DNA from: Diprion similis
Lineage: Eukaryota > Arthropoda > Insecta > Hymenoptera > Diprionidae
Assembly: GCF_021155765.1 (NCBI RefSeq)
Contig: NC_060108.1
Coordinates: 18,005,025 to 18,069,024, forward strand
DNA: 64,000 nt
Reading direction: 5' to 3'
This document shows positions 40,663 to 52,273 of the stretch, piece after piece (the stretch's first letter is position 1; the number at the start of each line of letters is the position of its first letter). A program made the position numbers and the translations under genes. The notes beneath the pieces are model-generated. The model was not told the origin of the DNA. It worked only from the letters and a program-made list of their open reading frames with translations, and ran no database searches.

Positions 40663-40862
40663 AGCCGATAATTCTGGGGTTAATAACCTGTGTCGAATGA
40701 AATTTAAACCGTGTGCAGTAACAATATGAACGCAACGATATACGACCAGACACATTTAATACTTCGGTAACCTTAGAAATTGTTCCATTCGACGGATACA
40801 AAATGAAAAATAATCGACCGACAATCAATCGTGAAGCAGCAGAAATTATATGAAAAACTTAC

Positions 40863-40901
40863 CCACTCGTGCTTTTTCACCTGCGTGATGTCAATTTCCA
40901 T
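40863..40901 (-). CDS. Candidate first coding exon of an unidentified minus-strand gene
   Basis: On the minus strand an ATG at 40,901 in good context (purine at -3, G at +4) opens 13 codons, MEIDITQVKKHEW, followed directly by a strong GTAAGT donor at 40,862, phase 0. The charged, non-repetitive peptide and consensus donor suggest a genuine first coding exon. I do not recognise it and found no following exon on the minus strand between here and the VKR gene, so the rest would have to be short, distant or interleaved. The sequence 40,902-42,249 would then lie between this gene and RPP40 and could carry both promoters. Confidence 0.35.
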
Positions 40902-42249
40902 TTCGATTTGCCGATCACTTTCTTAGACACCGACACGTTAAGCGAATCACTTCACAAGTTGCAATAGAGACAGCAAATCAATTTTTTGAACACGTTTGAT
41001 ACGTATATACAATAATCGAAAAACAAGATGGATTCTGAGGAAACGAACATACGAAATTATCGAACTAGAAATCGCGTCTGTCTTACTCGCGTGTTAATCG
41101 AAACAATAGAGAATTTTTATTTCTACCAACGCGGGTAAATTCAATTTTACAATCACTTATTACAAGGCAGCCTGCCAATGTCTAGGAATTATGTTAACTT
41201 GTAAACTGCACTGATGCCGACGCGCGTTAGTTTATTTGAAACACTGGTGAAACAAACGCGCATCAACCATCTGTGTAACGGATTCGGAACTAATTTTCTG
41301 CGCTATCTACCGTTGTCAACAACTCTGCTAGATTGCAGTTTTTATGAGCACGACTGCTTGAAATTCGACTTTCAAGCACTAGTGCTTATGAAACTACACA
41401 TTGTGTTCTCGTCTTTAACGCAGGTAGCATAGAAAATAATATTTGTGGCATGTGCGTATATTCTTCTTGACTCGCGTGAGTTTCGATCGCACTCGCCATC
41501 AGATCATGCGGCACTTTACAATCGCTCGTCAAGATATCCTTATTTTATGCGTACTTGCCAACTAATTTTACCCACAAGATTGTAATATTACAAAATACCA
41601 GATTTAGCAGACGCTGGAAATCTACGTTGAATCAGGAAGAAATTCCGGCCAAACTAACTGAAAGCTTTGACCGCTGGAACTTACACACCGAGTCCTGAAA
41701 ACGCGACGCGTTCTGACTTTTCCACATCTAGAATCTAGATGTTCGATGGCAGCGTCAGTTGATGCTCCTTTGTTATGCACAAGCGCTATATCGAAGCGCG
41801 CGGCGAGTGTTGGAACCAACAAACTTTGTATAGCAGTTGCTAATCCGAAGCCAGACTTGAGGAAAATTAATGCGTGGACTGTACTATATACATACCCATG
41901 TATAAGATATGTACGTACATACATACAAATGCTGAGCTGTGGTATATAGTACGCATGAGCGCACATGCGACGGCCGTCTCAATAAAGCTTTATTTAATAC
42001 ATACGTAGAAAATAAACAGCTGTTCAAAACGTCATCATACTCAGTTTTTCTGAATTATTTTCCATTGTTCCCAATACGAAGATCGTTGTATTATATAAAA
42101 AATGAAATAAAATACAATTCAAAACTACGCATAGACAGTTGGATAGTTTCTCGGTGTTTCCTTGCATTGGTTCTTACCTTTCTGACTGACAGTAACCGCA
42201 ATGCCTGTTCATACAACGCGGTTTACGTATTTTTCTTAATAATCGGGAA
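40902..42249. other. Intergenic region between candidate minus-strand exon and RPP40
   Basis: No firm gene. A 36-codon plus-strand frame from an ATG at about 41,028 ends next to a GGTAAAT donor-like site. A GC-richer patch at about 41,640-41,850 is open on both strands but matches nothing I recognise. It may contain divergent promoters for the flanking genes. Confidence 0.4.
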
Positions 42250-45200
42250 ATGCTGTGCCCAGAAGTGTGGGACTTTAAAGCCCCGCAGCACTACTTCAAG
42301 GTCGATCAATCGGATTGTTTAACAAAGAACGTGACGGGCGTGATTAAAAAACACTATTTCAACCACTCGGTAAGCGGTATAACGCGATATCGCGACTATA
42401 AATTGTAGGTTAGGTTGACTTTATTACGCTGCGCTGTGTAGCTGTAACGAGAGATTTACGTAATTTTAAATAATTTTTGGATTATTGCCAGGTATCCGTC
42501 GTCATTCCCGATACAGTTAATTTACCACCGCATTATTTCGAATCGTTTAACGAAGACAACGATTACTACAGGGTCAACAATCTATCAGCATCCGAGCTGG
42601 TTGACAAAGAATTCATCGAGGCCTTTGTCAAAAACGGTAATTCAATATTTCCATCGATTTTTCCTTATAGTTTTTAAACACTTCGTTACACCTTTTCTAC
42701 TCTCGATTTACCGCCAGTGAAACACTGATAGGATGAAAATTTTCCGTATTTCTCAACTTACAATCGATTTGCAATCGCCATTTTTAGCAAATTTTCAAAA
42801 CCTCGTATGCATTTGTTTATCAGCAGGTGTTTAAAAAAAATAGAATGTCGCCTATGGTGTTTCGAATTTTTCAAATATTTTTTTTAACGGAAACTACTTT
42901 TTCATATTGTCATCAGTTTTAATTATACCGAATTTTTTTAATAGCAACTGTTTTCCAGATCTCTGAGTACATTATTTCGCATGTATGCAAATATTATTTA
43001 ACGGAACCCCTCTTCTAATTTTGGCTTCTTACCGAATATCATTGAATGAACAATTTCAGGTGAGGTCAGTTTGCTGGCTATAGAGAGCCACATCGACACC
43101 CAGAATTCACTCGCTGTAACTCCGTCTGGCCATTTGATACTTTCTTTGGTTAAAGAAGATTTCCAAGCGCTCGGTATTGAGGGAAGACCTTCGTTCTTCG
43201 ACCGTAATATCAAAAATCGCTTCGGTGAGTTGTTGGAAAACTAGACTAAACAGAATCTCTGAATAATAGAGAATAAGAGACGCACGGAAAACTTAAGGGG
43301 TATCAAATTGACAAAATGCCAAAGAAACACCAAATAGCTTCGCTGGAAGAATTGGCCCTCAAGTCCGTTGGCCAATTCGTAACCGATGTCGGACGGCACA
43401 TTATGCAGCCTATTTGTACTATATCGTTAACTGATCCTGCTCGTAGTATAGCTACTCTAAATTCGTGGCTAGAGTGGATAAAACTGCAGTTGGTATCCTG
43501 CGTTCCGTGGTATTTGTACGACAGGATGTCAGTGGAAGTGTTGAAATCGATATTGAATCTCATCACGGAAACTAAAAACAGTTGCAATCATTATTTTCCC
43601 ATAACAACTTATCTCTCGGAGATGAACGTCGTTGTGAATCTCACCGAGGTTGTGATACACTCAAATTTGAAAACCATCGAGTTTTCCATATGGCCTAAAA
43701 TAATGAGACATATTTTTTACAAAAATTTACACGCCATGACAGGCTTAGAGATATTAGATTTAGGGTCGGGATCCGCGGGGTGGAAAACTTCCGGTATAGA
43801 GAAGATGATCATCCAAGGAGTATCTGCGATGCCCAATTTAATATCATTTACGCTCTGCTTCGATTGCACAAACAGTATTGTAACGGCGGTTGGGCAAAAT
43901 TGTCCCAAGTTACAAAAACTAGATGTCACAGCCTCAAGGTCTGTCACCGATCGTTGCCTGACGATACTACAGAAGTGCTGGCAGCTGCGCGAAATCCAAT
44001 TGTTCAGAACCTCAGTTTCTAAAGCTGGTTACGCTGAGTTATTACTAGGACATCCGAACTTGGAAAATATCGGTAGATGCGACGAGTTTGGATACATTTT
44101 AGAATATATTAGAAATACCAGTAGTTACAAAAAGCCACTAAACTTGAAGGTATTCGAAAGCCGAGACGTTACCACAGAGCATTTACACCTCTTGGTAGAA
44201 ATGTGTCCAAATTTAAATAAGGTCTCGATCGTCCTTGACGAGTCTATTAATGATCTATTAATCCTATCGAGGCTGAACAATTTAATAGAGCTGAAACTTT
44301 TGTGCGGAGATTTCTTTACGGATAGAATGAAGGAACTGCTTGAAACTAAGGGTGCCAAAATAACGAGTCTTCATTTGGAGCATGTTAACGAAATTGATTT
44401 AAATGCGCTCGTTTACATTAGTCAGTTTTGCCCGATGCTGAAACATCTAGTTCTTTACAATTGTGAATTCGTTGAACACGCGGCGATACTATCGGGAAAA
44501 TTATTTGTTCCGCCATTCAAATATTTAGAGCGCATTAAGTGTGTAGCTGACTGTGCGCATCTGCATCTTGAATTCCTTCTTTCTCATTGCGTAAACATTA
44601 AGTTTATACAATTAGGATCGTCGACAGGTATCGGCGATGATACAATGGCCAGAGTTTTGTCTAAGAATCCAATGAACAAGTTGGAGGAGTTGAAAATACT
44701 TTACAGCGACGATTTATCAATGAAAACTGTAAGATTGTTGATGCAGAATTGTGATAATTTACGCCGCCTCTCGGAATTAGAAAGTTGGCAAGGCATTTCA
44801 CTTGCAGAATTGAACGTATTCCAAAACGAGCTGAGAATAAACAACATCAATTTGGATATAAGTCCGACATTGTCGTTAGCTTAATTAATTATACAATGGG
44901 CATTCTTCTAAGGCGGTACGATTTTAATAATAATAGCAATGATAGTCATGCGCAAAATATCTGTGTGAAATTCTATTTTTATGACAATTTACACAAGTAT
45001 AATGAAGAAACATTTTTTCAATTTTATAATCGCGTGCAAAATACTTGCCTACATGTAAAAATATTGATACGCTCAATAACAACTTCCATTACAAACTATA
45101 GACATCGTTACCGGACCTTGCAGATTGTTCCTGTTTATTTTTTATACTTTTAATTCCCTTTCTGTGACTTGTCAAATGCGTTAGTAATTTTTGAATTAAT

Positions 45201-47778
45201 TGTTATTATTGAAAAATTAAAGGATAGAAAGACTTATATTTATTCAGATCTCTCAAAAAGTTTGCTGTATTATACCTGCTTCAAGTATTTATTGTATTTG
45301 TTTACTGCAATTATTAGACAATATTACTACGGTTGTTCACGCTTAAATGTTGTTGAAGAATTGACCGTTATGAATTAAAATAGTCGAGAAGCGTATTAAC
45401 AATAATTTTACAACGTGAATAATTTGTAATTTACATAAACCTGTTTTTAGTCAGTCGAGGCACATGATTTGGTCTAAATCGCTGTGAAATGGTTTTTTTT
45501 AATACATTTTCGGAAAAGTAACAAAATGACCGTCGGAAATATCTCCGTCTGGTTCGGAAATTTGTGAGAAAAATTCTCTTCTTGTTTAAAAATAAATTGG
45601 GCAAGGCATTTCGCACTTTTTCACAGCAAATCTTTATTATTTCAGATTAGCTAGTCATTTGAGTGATCGAAAAAAATCTCGAAAAGAATTCTTTGAATAA
45701 TTTAGGCGATTGTCTAACAAACGTTAGATGTCTGCGGCTTAGGAAAATTTCAGAGAAATATTTTCATCTGGAAAATATATGCATTGGTGCAAGACTGTCA
45801 TATAGACAGGTGTTATTAATGTTGAAACTAATTCTAATTATTGATTCCTTACACAATTTGGTTGAAATAAGAGTTGGTGGTTCTTCTTATGGGCTGGTAA
45901 TTAACGAGCAAAAAAATATTGCGAATGAAAATAATTAAGAGAATTACTAATTAATGTAGTAAACCCTCGACGATGTAGTTTTTGTTCATGAATGTTTGAA
46001 GTATTTGAAAGGAAGCGTTAAAAAAATATGTCTCATATCTAAAGTTTGATCAACGGAGCACAAGCTTTTATAAAAATATACACATAATATTAATCAATAT
46101 TAATATTAATAGCTGACTAGCATTGTAGTATGTGTCCGTAATGATAGAATAATAACACTTTTGTGACTCTACCAAAATTGCTGAAATGAATTTTAATTGT
46201 ACCATATAATCATATGTACATGTGTTTAATATTCATGTGAACTAAATTAAATGTTGAAAACTGTGAACAATGTAAAGAAAAAGAAAACGGGATTGGAGTT
46301 GATTTAAATTACTTAGCAATGGTATAATAATTCAGTTTTCTCTGTGACTGCTACTTACGTACTAGTCATATTGATACTACGAATAGATAACTAAGTATTA
46401 ATTAAGTGCCTCGTATTTTTTATATCTCGTTTAACTGACGTTTCTACCGGTTGGGAATGTTGGCAACTTTTATATTACTGTATTCTTTGTTGATCGATAC
46501 AATGTACCGTTTTAATACAATGGACAATATACTATAAATTTTTAATCATTGCTATATGGCTGGTTTTTATTTCATTATTATTTTTTATTTTCAATCAAAT
46601 TCACATGAACACATTAAATTTTATCATTTGAGACATTTTACGTAGTGGTTTTTGTAAATTCACACAAAACGTTAACAATTCTGTTCCATTCGTCATTAGT
46701 GTAATAACTATCATTTGAAATATGTATGTTGTGTTTTGACTGGGTCACTCGCATGTTCAAATCATTTTTTTTCTTCTTATTTTTGATTACCGGTATGCGA
46801 TCGTAGTCGTGACTATTGATTTGAAAGAAGAAAGTTTTACACCAGGCAAGAAGAACTATGAACACGTCAGGAAGTCATTGACAAATAATCTTCATCAGAG
46901 GTTCGACGTTGTATTGGCTTGGGATCCTCCAGGTAAATATTAAGAACAACAGATGAGATTTTTGTCTGTACTGCTTAGCACTCGTCTCAATTACTGAATT
47001 CTTTCCAAGTACAATACTATAAAGGAAAGAGCTGAAACTTAGTACATCGAATTAAGATGCGTTATGATTATTCACCTCTACTTCGATTGGCAAACAATTA
47101 CTCCCAACTTTTTAGACCCAGATTTTTATATAAACGTGATTATTTTCCACATTACAGACAAAAAATTGTGTCCATCATCAATAGCTGCATGGTTTGACAA
47201 GCGCGGGTACAAAGTTAAGCTTTGCCGTCAAAAGAAAGTTGACCAATGCGAGTATTCCATAAAAATCCCCATCATCAACAGCGGCACAAATCATGCAAAG
47301 CTCTTTGAATGGCTGGGTGTTTTGAGTATTGGCGGTGATTTGTAAGTTGATTTTCAACAGTTTCTGCGACCTCTTCATAGCGTTGCTAAATTATCTCATA
47401 CTTTTTGTAAAAATATTTTGTTTCTTATTTTACAGAAAGAACAGTGCAGAAAATTATTATTTGAATAGCTATAAGTGTCCAGAGCCGTGGACAGAAGTTG
47501 GACAAGTGCGCTGTATCAGATGGACAGGTTTTATAACTCAGAAACAAATCGAAACAGTATTTGATGAGTTAAAAAGCTACGTCAAAACAAGAGAAACCAT
47601 ACCTTGGGTCAGTATAGACGTGCAAGGATTTTCGGACAGCCCTACAAGCTGGGAATTAAAAGAGCACAATTTTTTCATTGATGGGGACAATAGCTACGCT
47701 ATTTTTTTAAAGCCAAATGGAGAATATGTACTAAGAACAAGTTTAAGCTCTAACAATAAACCAAGAATATTTCAGTAA
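42250..47778 (+). CDS. RPP40: Ribonuclease P/MRP protein subunit p40 (RPP40), complete, six coding exons
   Basis: Protein subunit of the nuclear RNase P and RNase MRP ribonucleoproteins, which process tRNA 5' ends and pre-rRNA. Exons: 42250-42369, 42492-42636, 43060-43224, 46807-46932, 47158-47341, 47436-47778; total 1083 nt, 360 aa, close to the vertebrate protein (363 aa). Every junction phase matches. Recognised by family hallmarks: the LxxSELVDKEFIEAFVKNG segment, an HIDTQNSLAVTPSGHLILSL block followed by GIEGRPS, VVTIDL at the exon 3/4 joint, a LFEWLG motif, and the conserved C-terminal WVSIDVQGFSDSPTSWE. No enzymatic motif is expected. Intron 3 (43225-46806) is unusually long because it contains a complete second gene in the same orientation. 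The nucleoside hydrolase starts only 303 bp after the stop. The start ATG was chosen because the first exon runs in phase into a strong GTAAGC donor. Confidence 0.92.
43316..44884 (+). CDS. Leucine-rich-repeat protein (AMN1/F-box-LRR-like), single exon, nested in RPP40 intron 3
   Basis: An intact 522-aa frame from an ATG (context ACAAAATGC) to TAA, wholly inside RPP40 intron 3 and on the same strand. From about residue 100 it has repeated LRR units of the cysteine-containing type, for example CPKLQKLDVTASRSVTDRCLTIL (about 197-219), CPNLNKVSIVLD, CPMLKHLVLYNC and CDNLRRLSELESW, the pattern seen in AMN1 and F-box/LRR substrate adaptors. The N-terminal 90 residues lack a clear F-box by eye, so a ubiquitin-ligase role is only possible. 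Lack of introns next to multi-exon neighbours suggests origin by retrotransposition, though no poly-A tail or target duplication is visible. It ends with a conserved-looking SLAELNVFQNELRINNINLD tail. Function unknown. Confidence 0.8.
   Translation: MPKKHQIASLEELALKSVGQFVTDVGRHIMQPICTISLTDPARSIATLNSWLEWIKLQLVSCVPWYLYDRMSVEVLKSILNLITETKNSCNHYFPITTYLSEMNVVVNLTEVVIHSNLKTIEFSIWPKIMRHIFYKNLHAMTGLEILDLGSGSAGWKTSGIEKMIIQGVSAMPNLISFTLCFDCTNSIVTAVGQNCPKLQKLDVTASRSVTDRCLTILQKCWQLREIQLFRTSVSKAGYAELLLGHPNLENIGRCDEFGYILEYIRNTSSYKKPLNLKVFESRDVTTEHLHLLVEMCPNLNKVSIVLDESINDLLILSRLNNLIELKLLCGDFFTDRMKELLETKGAKITSLHLEHVNEIDLNALVYISQFCPMLKHLVLYNCEFVEHAAILSGKLFVPPFKYLERIKCVADCAHLHLEFLLSHCVNIKFIQLGSSTGIGDDTMARVLSKNPMNKLEELKILYSDDLSMKTVRLLMQNCDNLRRLSELESWQGISLAELNVFQNELRINNINLDISPTLSLA
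45663..45938 (+). pseudogene. Possible decayed LRR fragment in RPP40 intron 3
   Basis: An open frame of 91 codons without an ATG at its start, with LRR-like spacing (LGDCLTNVRCLRLRKIS, then LHNLVEIRVGG). It lies about 780 bp downstream of the intact nested LRR gene and in the same orientation, so it may be the residue of a second copy. Similarity is by pattern only, and I could not align it residue by residue to the intact gene. Confidence 0.3.
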
Positions 47779-48081
47779 ACGATTTTTTCACTATCATAGC
47801 TCTGCCCCTGACCTCAGAATTATCCTGTTATCTTATCAATTGCTTACTGATCAAATAGAAGATACAAAATCTTGATTTTATAAGTAATATTTCCATTTGC
47901 TTGCAAGAGGATGACTTAGAAATCTATCCCCATCGTTATTTATCTTGTTTACTAATCTGTCCTGCGACCTTTCTTATCAATCGACCGCAAAGTATTACAA
48001 CATTTGCGACCGCCTAAGTGGAATCATTAGCTAAAGTAGTTTGGTTCAAAGAGAGAAGATTTTTCATCAAAGATTATTGAC

Positions 48082-49549
48082 ATGGAAAGAAAACTGGTCA
48101 TAGTTGACTGCGATGCAGGAATTGATGACGCTCTTGCGTTAATTCTGCTAGCTGGGGCGCACAAATTGAATAAAATTCAACTACTCGCAGTGACATGTGT
48201 TAATGGAAATACAAACGTAGAAAATGTGGTTAATAATGTCTTCCGAACATTACAGACATGTGGTCTTGCGGATGTAAGTTTAGATATTTTCAATTAAATC
48301 TTAAAAAGATGTGGGAATTTTACCAAATCTTTAATTTCCATAAAATTATACATTCTAATCTGTTTAAATAACATTAATAATAATCTGACAAGTGTCAAGT
48401 GACGATTTCTACCCTAGATTCCAGTTTATAAAGGTGCTTATTCTCCATTACTGAGCACAGAAAGTGCCAGGATAGCCGCTACTGAGCTTTTCCACGGCCC
48501 TGATGGATTTGGAAATATGTTTATCGATAAGCCGGACACGAGCAAACTACAGAAAGAACATGCTGTACACGCGTTGTACAGAATGGTTTGCGAAAATCCT
48601 GGTACTAAACACAGAATCTAACCGAAAATACTCAAATTTAGGATTAATCTCCACCACTTTTATCAATTATAAAAGCCTGTCAAATTTATACTATTTCCAG
48701 GAGAAGTAAGCATAACTTGTATCGGTCCTTTGACCAATATAGCATTAGCTATTAAGTTATACCCTGATTTCATCAGCAAAGTTAAAGAATTCTATGTAAT
48801 GGGCGGCAACTACACCGGTAAATAATAATTTTGTTACGTATGCCAACAAGATTTTTTTAAATTTGTTTTGAAAATAATTATTATTAATTCTATACCTTTG
48901 TATGAATAAAATCAATTCTTTCAGCTCAAGGTAATATCACAGCACAAGCGGAGTTTAATTTTTACAGCGATCCCGAGAGCGTTCACATTTTCTTGGCAAA
49001 TAACATAAAACCACATGTACTTTTACCATGGGAGACATGCATGAAATACGCTGTGGATCCTGTGAGTACTTGTGATTTCATAGTTTGATGATAAATTTTT
49101 ATATGTAAATCAATGGACAAATAACGGTGGGCAGCTACAAATTAAAGTATTTTTTATAAGTTATTCCAACATGCTTTAATTGTTTGTCTCATTGACAATT
49201 ACAGAAATGGAAAAATCATGTATTTGGGAAAATTGATACTCCAGAAGTGCGATTGATGGACACTCTTCATGAATTTTACTTAAATAATAATAAAGGATAC
49301 GCGATTCACAAGCCTTGTGATGCAATTTTAGCTGCTATAGTTCTCAGACCTGACATGGCTACAAAACTAATTGAACATCACGCAGATATAGAATTGACTG
49401 GATGTCGAACTAGAGGCCAGGTTGTCATAGATCACTTGGAATCGAATAAACCCAACACAAGCACCGTTATAGAATACGATTCAGAAATCTTTAAAGAACT
49501 GCTGATACTCGCCTTGGATCCTGAGAACTATGAAGGAGATGTTTTGTAA
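48082..49549 (+). CDS. Inosine-uridine-type nucleoside hydrolase, complete, five exons
   Basis: Hydrolyses the N-glycosidic bond of ribonucleosides to give base and ribose (purine/pyrimidine salvage), probably cytosolic. Exons: 48082-48273, 48418-48601, 48701-48817, 48925-49061, 49205-49549; 975 nt, 324 aa, phases consistent and length typical of the family. The N-terminal calcium-binding signature is present as DCDAGIDDA (D9, D11, D15, D16). GPLTNIALA and VMGGNYT (about 155-165) match the conserved core, and the C-terminal metal-site Asp is in PCDAILAA (D249). Cys248 stands where protozoan enzymes have a catalytic His, as described for the Cys-containing group III nucleoside hydrolases. The start ATG follows a 303-bp gap after RPP40. 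Substrate preference cannot be read from sequence. Vertebrates lack this enzyme while many insects keep it. Confidence 0.92.
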
Positions 49550-50645
49550 AAATCAACAGCATTTGATGCATTAACGAAATCTTTTATGCAGGTTGATCAA
49601 AAACTTTCAGAATGTATGTATGTACATGCGAATGAGTTCAAACTTCCAATATCGAACGTGTCTTATCAGCAGCCATACAACATCGCTACGGCAAAATCTT
49701 TTTCAAATAAACTCTGATAATAGTTCGATTTCTTTATTATTTATATTTATTAATTAATATACACAAATTTTATCCACCTTTTATTCCAGCTACAACAATG
49801 CCTCTTTTTTCCATATCCATAAGTTTATGCCTATTCTCTGCAAGTACAACTAGGCATAGTGCAAACTTGATGACGTTGCATCACGTAACAAATTTTCTTC
49901 AAATTTATCATGCTTGATCATTGTTTCCATGATTATTATTGTCAAAAATCTTTTTACATTTCGTTCATAAGAATAATGCAGTCAATCTATGAATAATCAT
50001 TAAAAGATTATTTTACACCAGTGTACACATATATATTGTATATATCTATGTGCAATAAGTGCCTTTTGTTAAAGAAGAAACTAAAGTATGTTTTAGCCTA
50101 AGAAAAATCCGCTAAGCTTAACATAGTAACAATGCAGTTATTGGTATACAATTATACATACAATTTCGTGAGCCATATCGTTACTTGATCACATTCTAAA
50201 CCCAAGTAGTAAATAATTTTCCCCTAGTCTATCACCCACTAAATTAAATATTCTTGCATCTAAGTGAAAATTTAAGGAAAACAAAAATCAGCCACAGTCA
50301 CCTTTGGCAGGATTGTTATTCTTTCTTTCTCGTTCGATTCTCTTTAAGTTTGTGCCACAAGTACATTGGCTGTAGTACAAGTAGCCATAGCTATTTCCCT
50401 CAAATACAACAAAGTATCCCAAGACTACAAGACCAATAAACTCCAATTAAAGCCTGTCAGATTTGAAACCGCGTTGCACTTGAGGTAAACTGCTGAAAAC
50501 ATGTTTAAATTTGTCTAGAAATAAAGGCGACAATACAATTAACAACAATATTATCATTGTTTTTATATCGTGACATTCGGCTGATAGTAATACTTGATCC
50601 GTTCGAGGTCGACAAGGATACAGCCTGTGTTTTAGAATCGATGAA
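49550..50645. other. Convergent 3' UTRs of nucleoside hydrolase and BBLN
   Basis: No coding sequence seen. AATAAA at 49,706-49,711 is a likely polyadenylation signal for the plus-strand nucleoside hydrolase. The remainder is AT-rich and would hold the 3' UTR of the minus-strand BBLN gene. Confidence 0.5.
49706..49711 (+). terminator. Candidate polyadenylation signal of nucleoside hydrolase
   Basis: AATAAA 157 bp after the stop codon. Confidence 0.55.
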
Positions 50646-51086
50646 TTACGGATTTGGCTTTTCGGAACTTTGCAGTTGCTCCTTCTGCGATTCCTGGAAT
50701 TGTTCTCTGGCCTCGCGGTTCGACTTTAACAGCTCCACTAGCTCTGCATGAATGTCGTCATTTTTTCTCTCGAGGGAATCCAGCGCTGAATTCAATTGGT
50801 CCAGCTGGGCATTGATCGCCTCAAATTCTGTAATCAGTTCTTTCAATTACCACAGTTTCCTGAATCAAGCAAATCCCTAATTCCACGACTTAAGGGTTAT
50901 GAGGCATTTCGATGTCAGATTTTTGTATCCTGACGGCGCGATAACGCTTCGCGAATTTAACTCTCCCCGCAATTTACCCTCTTCGTTGATGTTGTCGTCT
51001 CCGCTTCCCATGTCAGCCTCGTTCTCCTCATTCTCCTTGTTCTCTTGCGGCTCCACAGCGTCTTCCCCCATGATTATATCTGCCAT
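50646..51086 (-). CDS. BBLN: Bublin coiled-coil protein (BBLN, formerly UPF0184), two exons
   Basis: Small coiled-coil protein; the nematode homologue organises intestinal intermediate filaments at the apical cell cortex, and the insect role is unknown. Exon 1 is 51086-50978 and exon 2 is 50827-50646, joined in phase 1, giving 96 aa. The first 36 residues are acidic and disordered. The second exon encodes the family core EFEAINAQLDQLNSALDSLE followed by RKNDDIHAELVELLKSNREAR, a heptad coiled coil matching the BBLN family. Frame is also open upstream of the chosen Met (other ATGs at 51,158 and 51,137); the MADII start was chosen because family members are about 80-100 aa. It converges with the nucleoside hydrolase. 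Confidence 0.88.
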
Positions 51087-52273
51087 CACAGGGTTCGCCA
51101 AATCAGCTGACGATGTGCCGCGCCCCCCTTTTACCATGTGACATGTCACGTGGTGCACGCGCGACGCGCTTAATTCGAAATAAACTGAAGCGTGAATCCA
51201 AAGCGGGCAGACGTTTGCTTCTCATATTATTCAACGTTGCTATCGGAAAAAACTAGAAGCGAACGTATGCTCACTCTGGGTGAAGGATTAAAATTTTTGG
51301 TAGATAAAGCAGGATTTTTCAGAATTTTTTCACATTTTTCGATCGGAGTTGTCCAAAGATTTTAAAGTTTCCAAAATTCATAACAAACTTTTGATTGGTC
51401 TGAAAAATGTAATAAAATTAAGAGTGGTCTTTTGAAAACATAAAAAAACATGAAAAATCACGGCTCCCATCGGAAGGGGTCAGAATCAGGGTCAGACGTG
51501 GGTCAGCTTTGGAGTGGAGTACCCCATATGTGTACCCCATTTCATCTTTTTCATCGATTTTAGATCTCCTCTAGTTGATAGAACAAAAATGATGTTATAA
51601 GCGATAACGTAGTTTGTTGGTACGCAGGCGCGCCGGCAGACACCAACACGTAAGCGCCAGCAAAAAAATGCTCAATAAATAATAAATTGCAGTGAAATAT
51701 ATATGAGGCAGTCCACCCAAAACCTACCAACCTCTGACCCTGACCCCTTCCGATTAAAGTTATGATTTTTTATGTTGTTCCAACTTCTGGATTTTTTTTT
51801 ATAAATGGAGCATAAATGGAGCAGGATTTTGATCGTGGCTATTAGGCCAGTCAATCGGAACAAGGCAAAGAAAAATACATGACTCTGTGACAAAAAATTC
51901 ATTTAATTCTATGGTAAAGATTTGTTATTGGTATTAGATCGCACAGAGTTTGGACAATAAACAGTAGATCTCGGGTCTGAACAAGTTGGTCATCCCTCTG
52001 TAGAGAACGATGAAATCATCCCAATCGATGTGTGCTGATGACAAGTTGGTGCTTTTTCCCTTTGGTTATTTTTATGTCACGATCAATTATCACAAGCTCG
52101 TTACATCATTACTCAATTTCGTTTACAACTTGGTGACTTCAAAGCGCACTGCAAAGGATTAGATTACTGATCGTATACAGACGAATGATGAATAGATGGT
52201 GCGGAGTGCCGATTGACCAAACAGATTTATAATTGTAATCTCAGTGGCTGTTGCACTACTAGCAGTGATGCAG
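51087..52273. other. Intergenic region between BBLN and the gustatory receptor cluster
   Basis: No coding sequence accepted. It contains the putative BBLN promoter (GC-richer, about 51,090-51,240) and an imperfect inverted repeat at 51,434-51,780. The last part (about 52,140-52,273) is 3' flank of the first receptor, because the corresponding part of the second receptor is clearly similar to it. Confidence 0.5.
51434..51780. repeat. Imperfect inverted repeat, possible transposon
   Basis: The left arm (ATCGGAAGGGGTCAG, about 51,469-51,483) is matched in reverse complement at the right arm (CTGACCCCTTCCGAT, about 51,739-51,753). The match extends outward through AAAAATCA and AACATAAAAAA on each side. 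Spacer about 250 bp, no coding capacity. Confidence 0.55.

Larger units (their letters stand above)
38167..40862. other. VKR 3' UTR and intergenic DNA
   Basis: No supported gene apart from the putative minus-strand exon that abuts the right edge. It contains TA tracts at 38,669-38,702 and about 39,092-39,117, an AATAAA signal at 38,935, poly-T at about 40,422-40,440 and an interrupted poly-C run at 40,634. Later exons of the candidate minus-strand gene should lie here or further left, but I could not identify them. Confidence 0.5.

Noticed and set aside
41622-41966. Overlapping open frames on both strands
   Set aside because: No ATG with good context plus motif, no homology recognised and no splice-phase support; kept only as part of the intergenic description.
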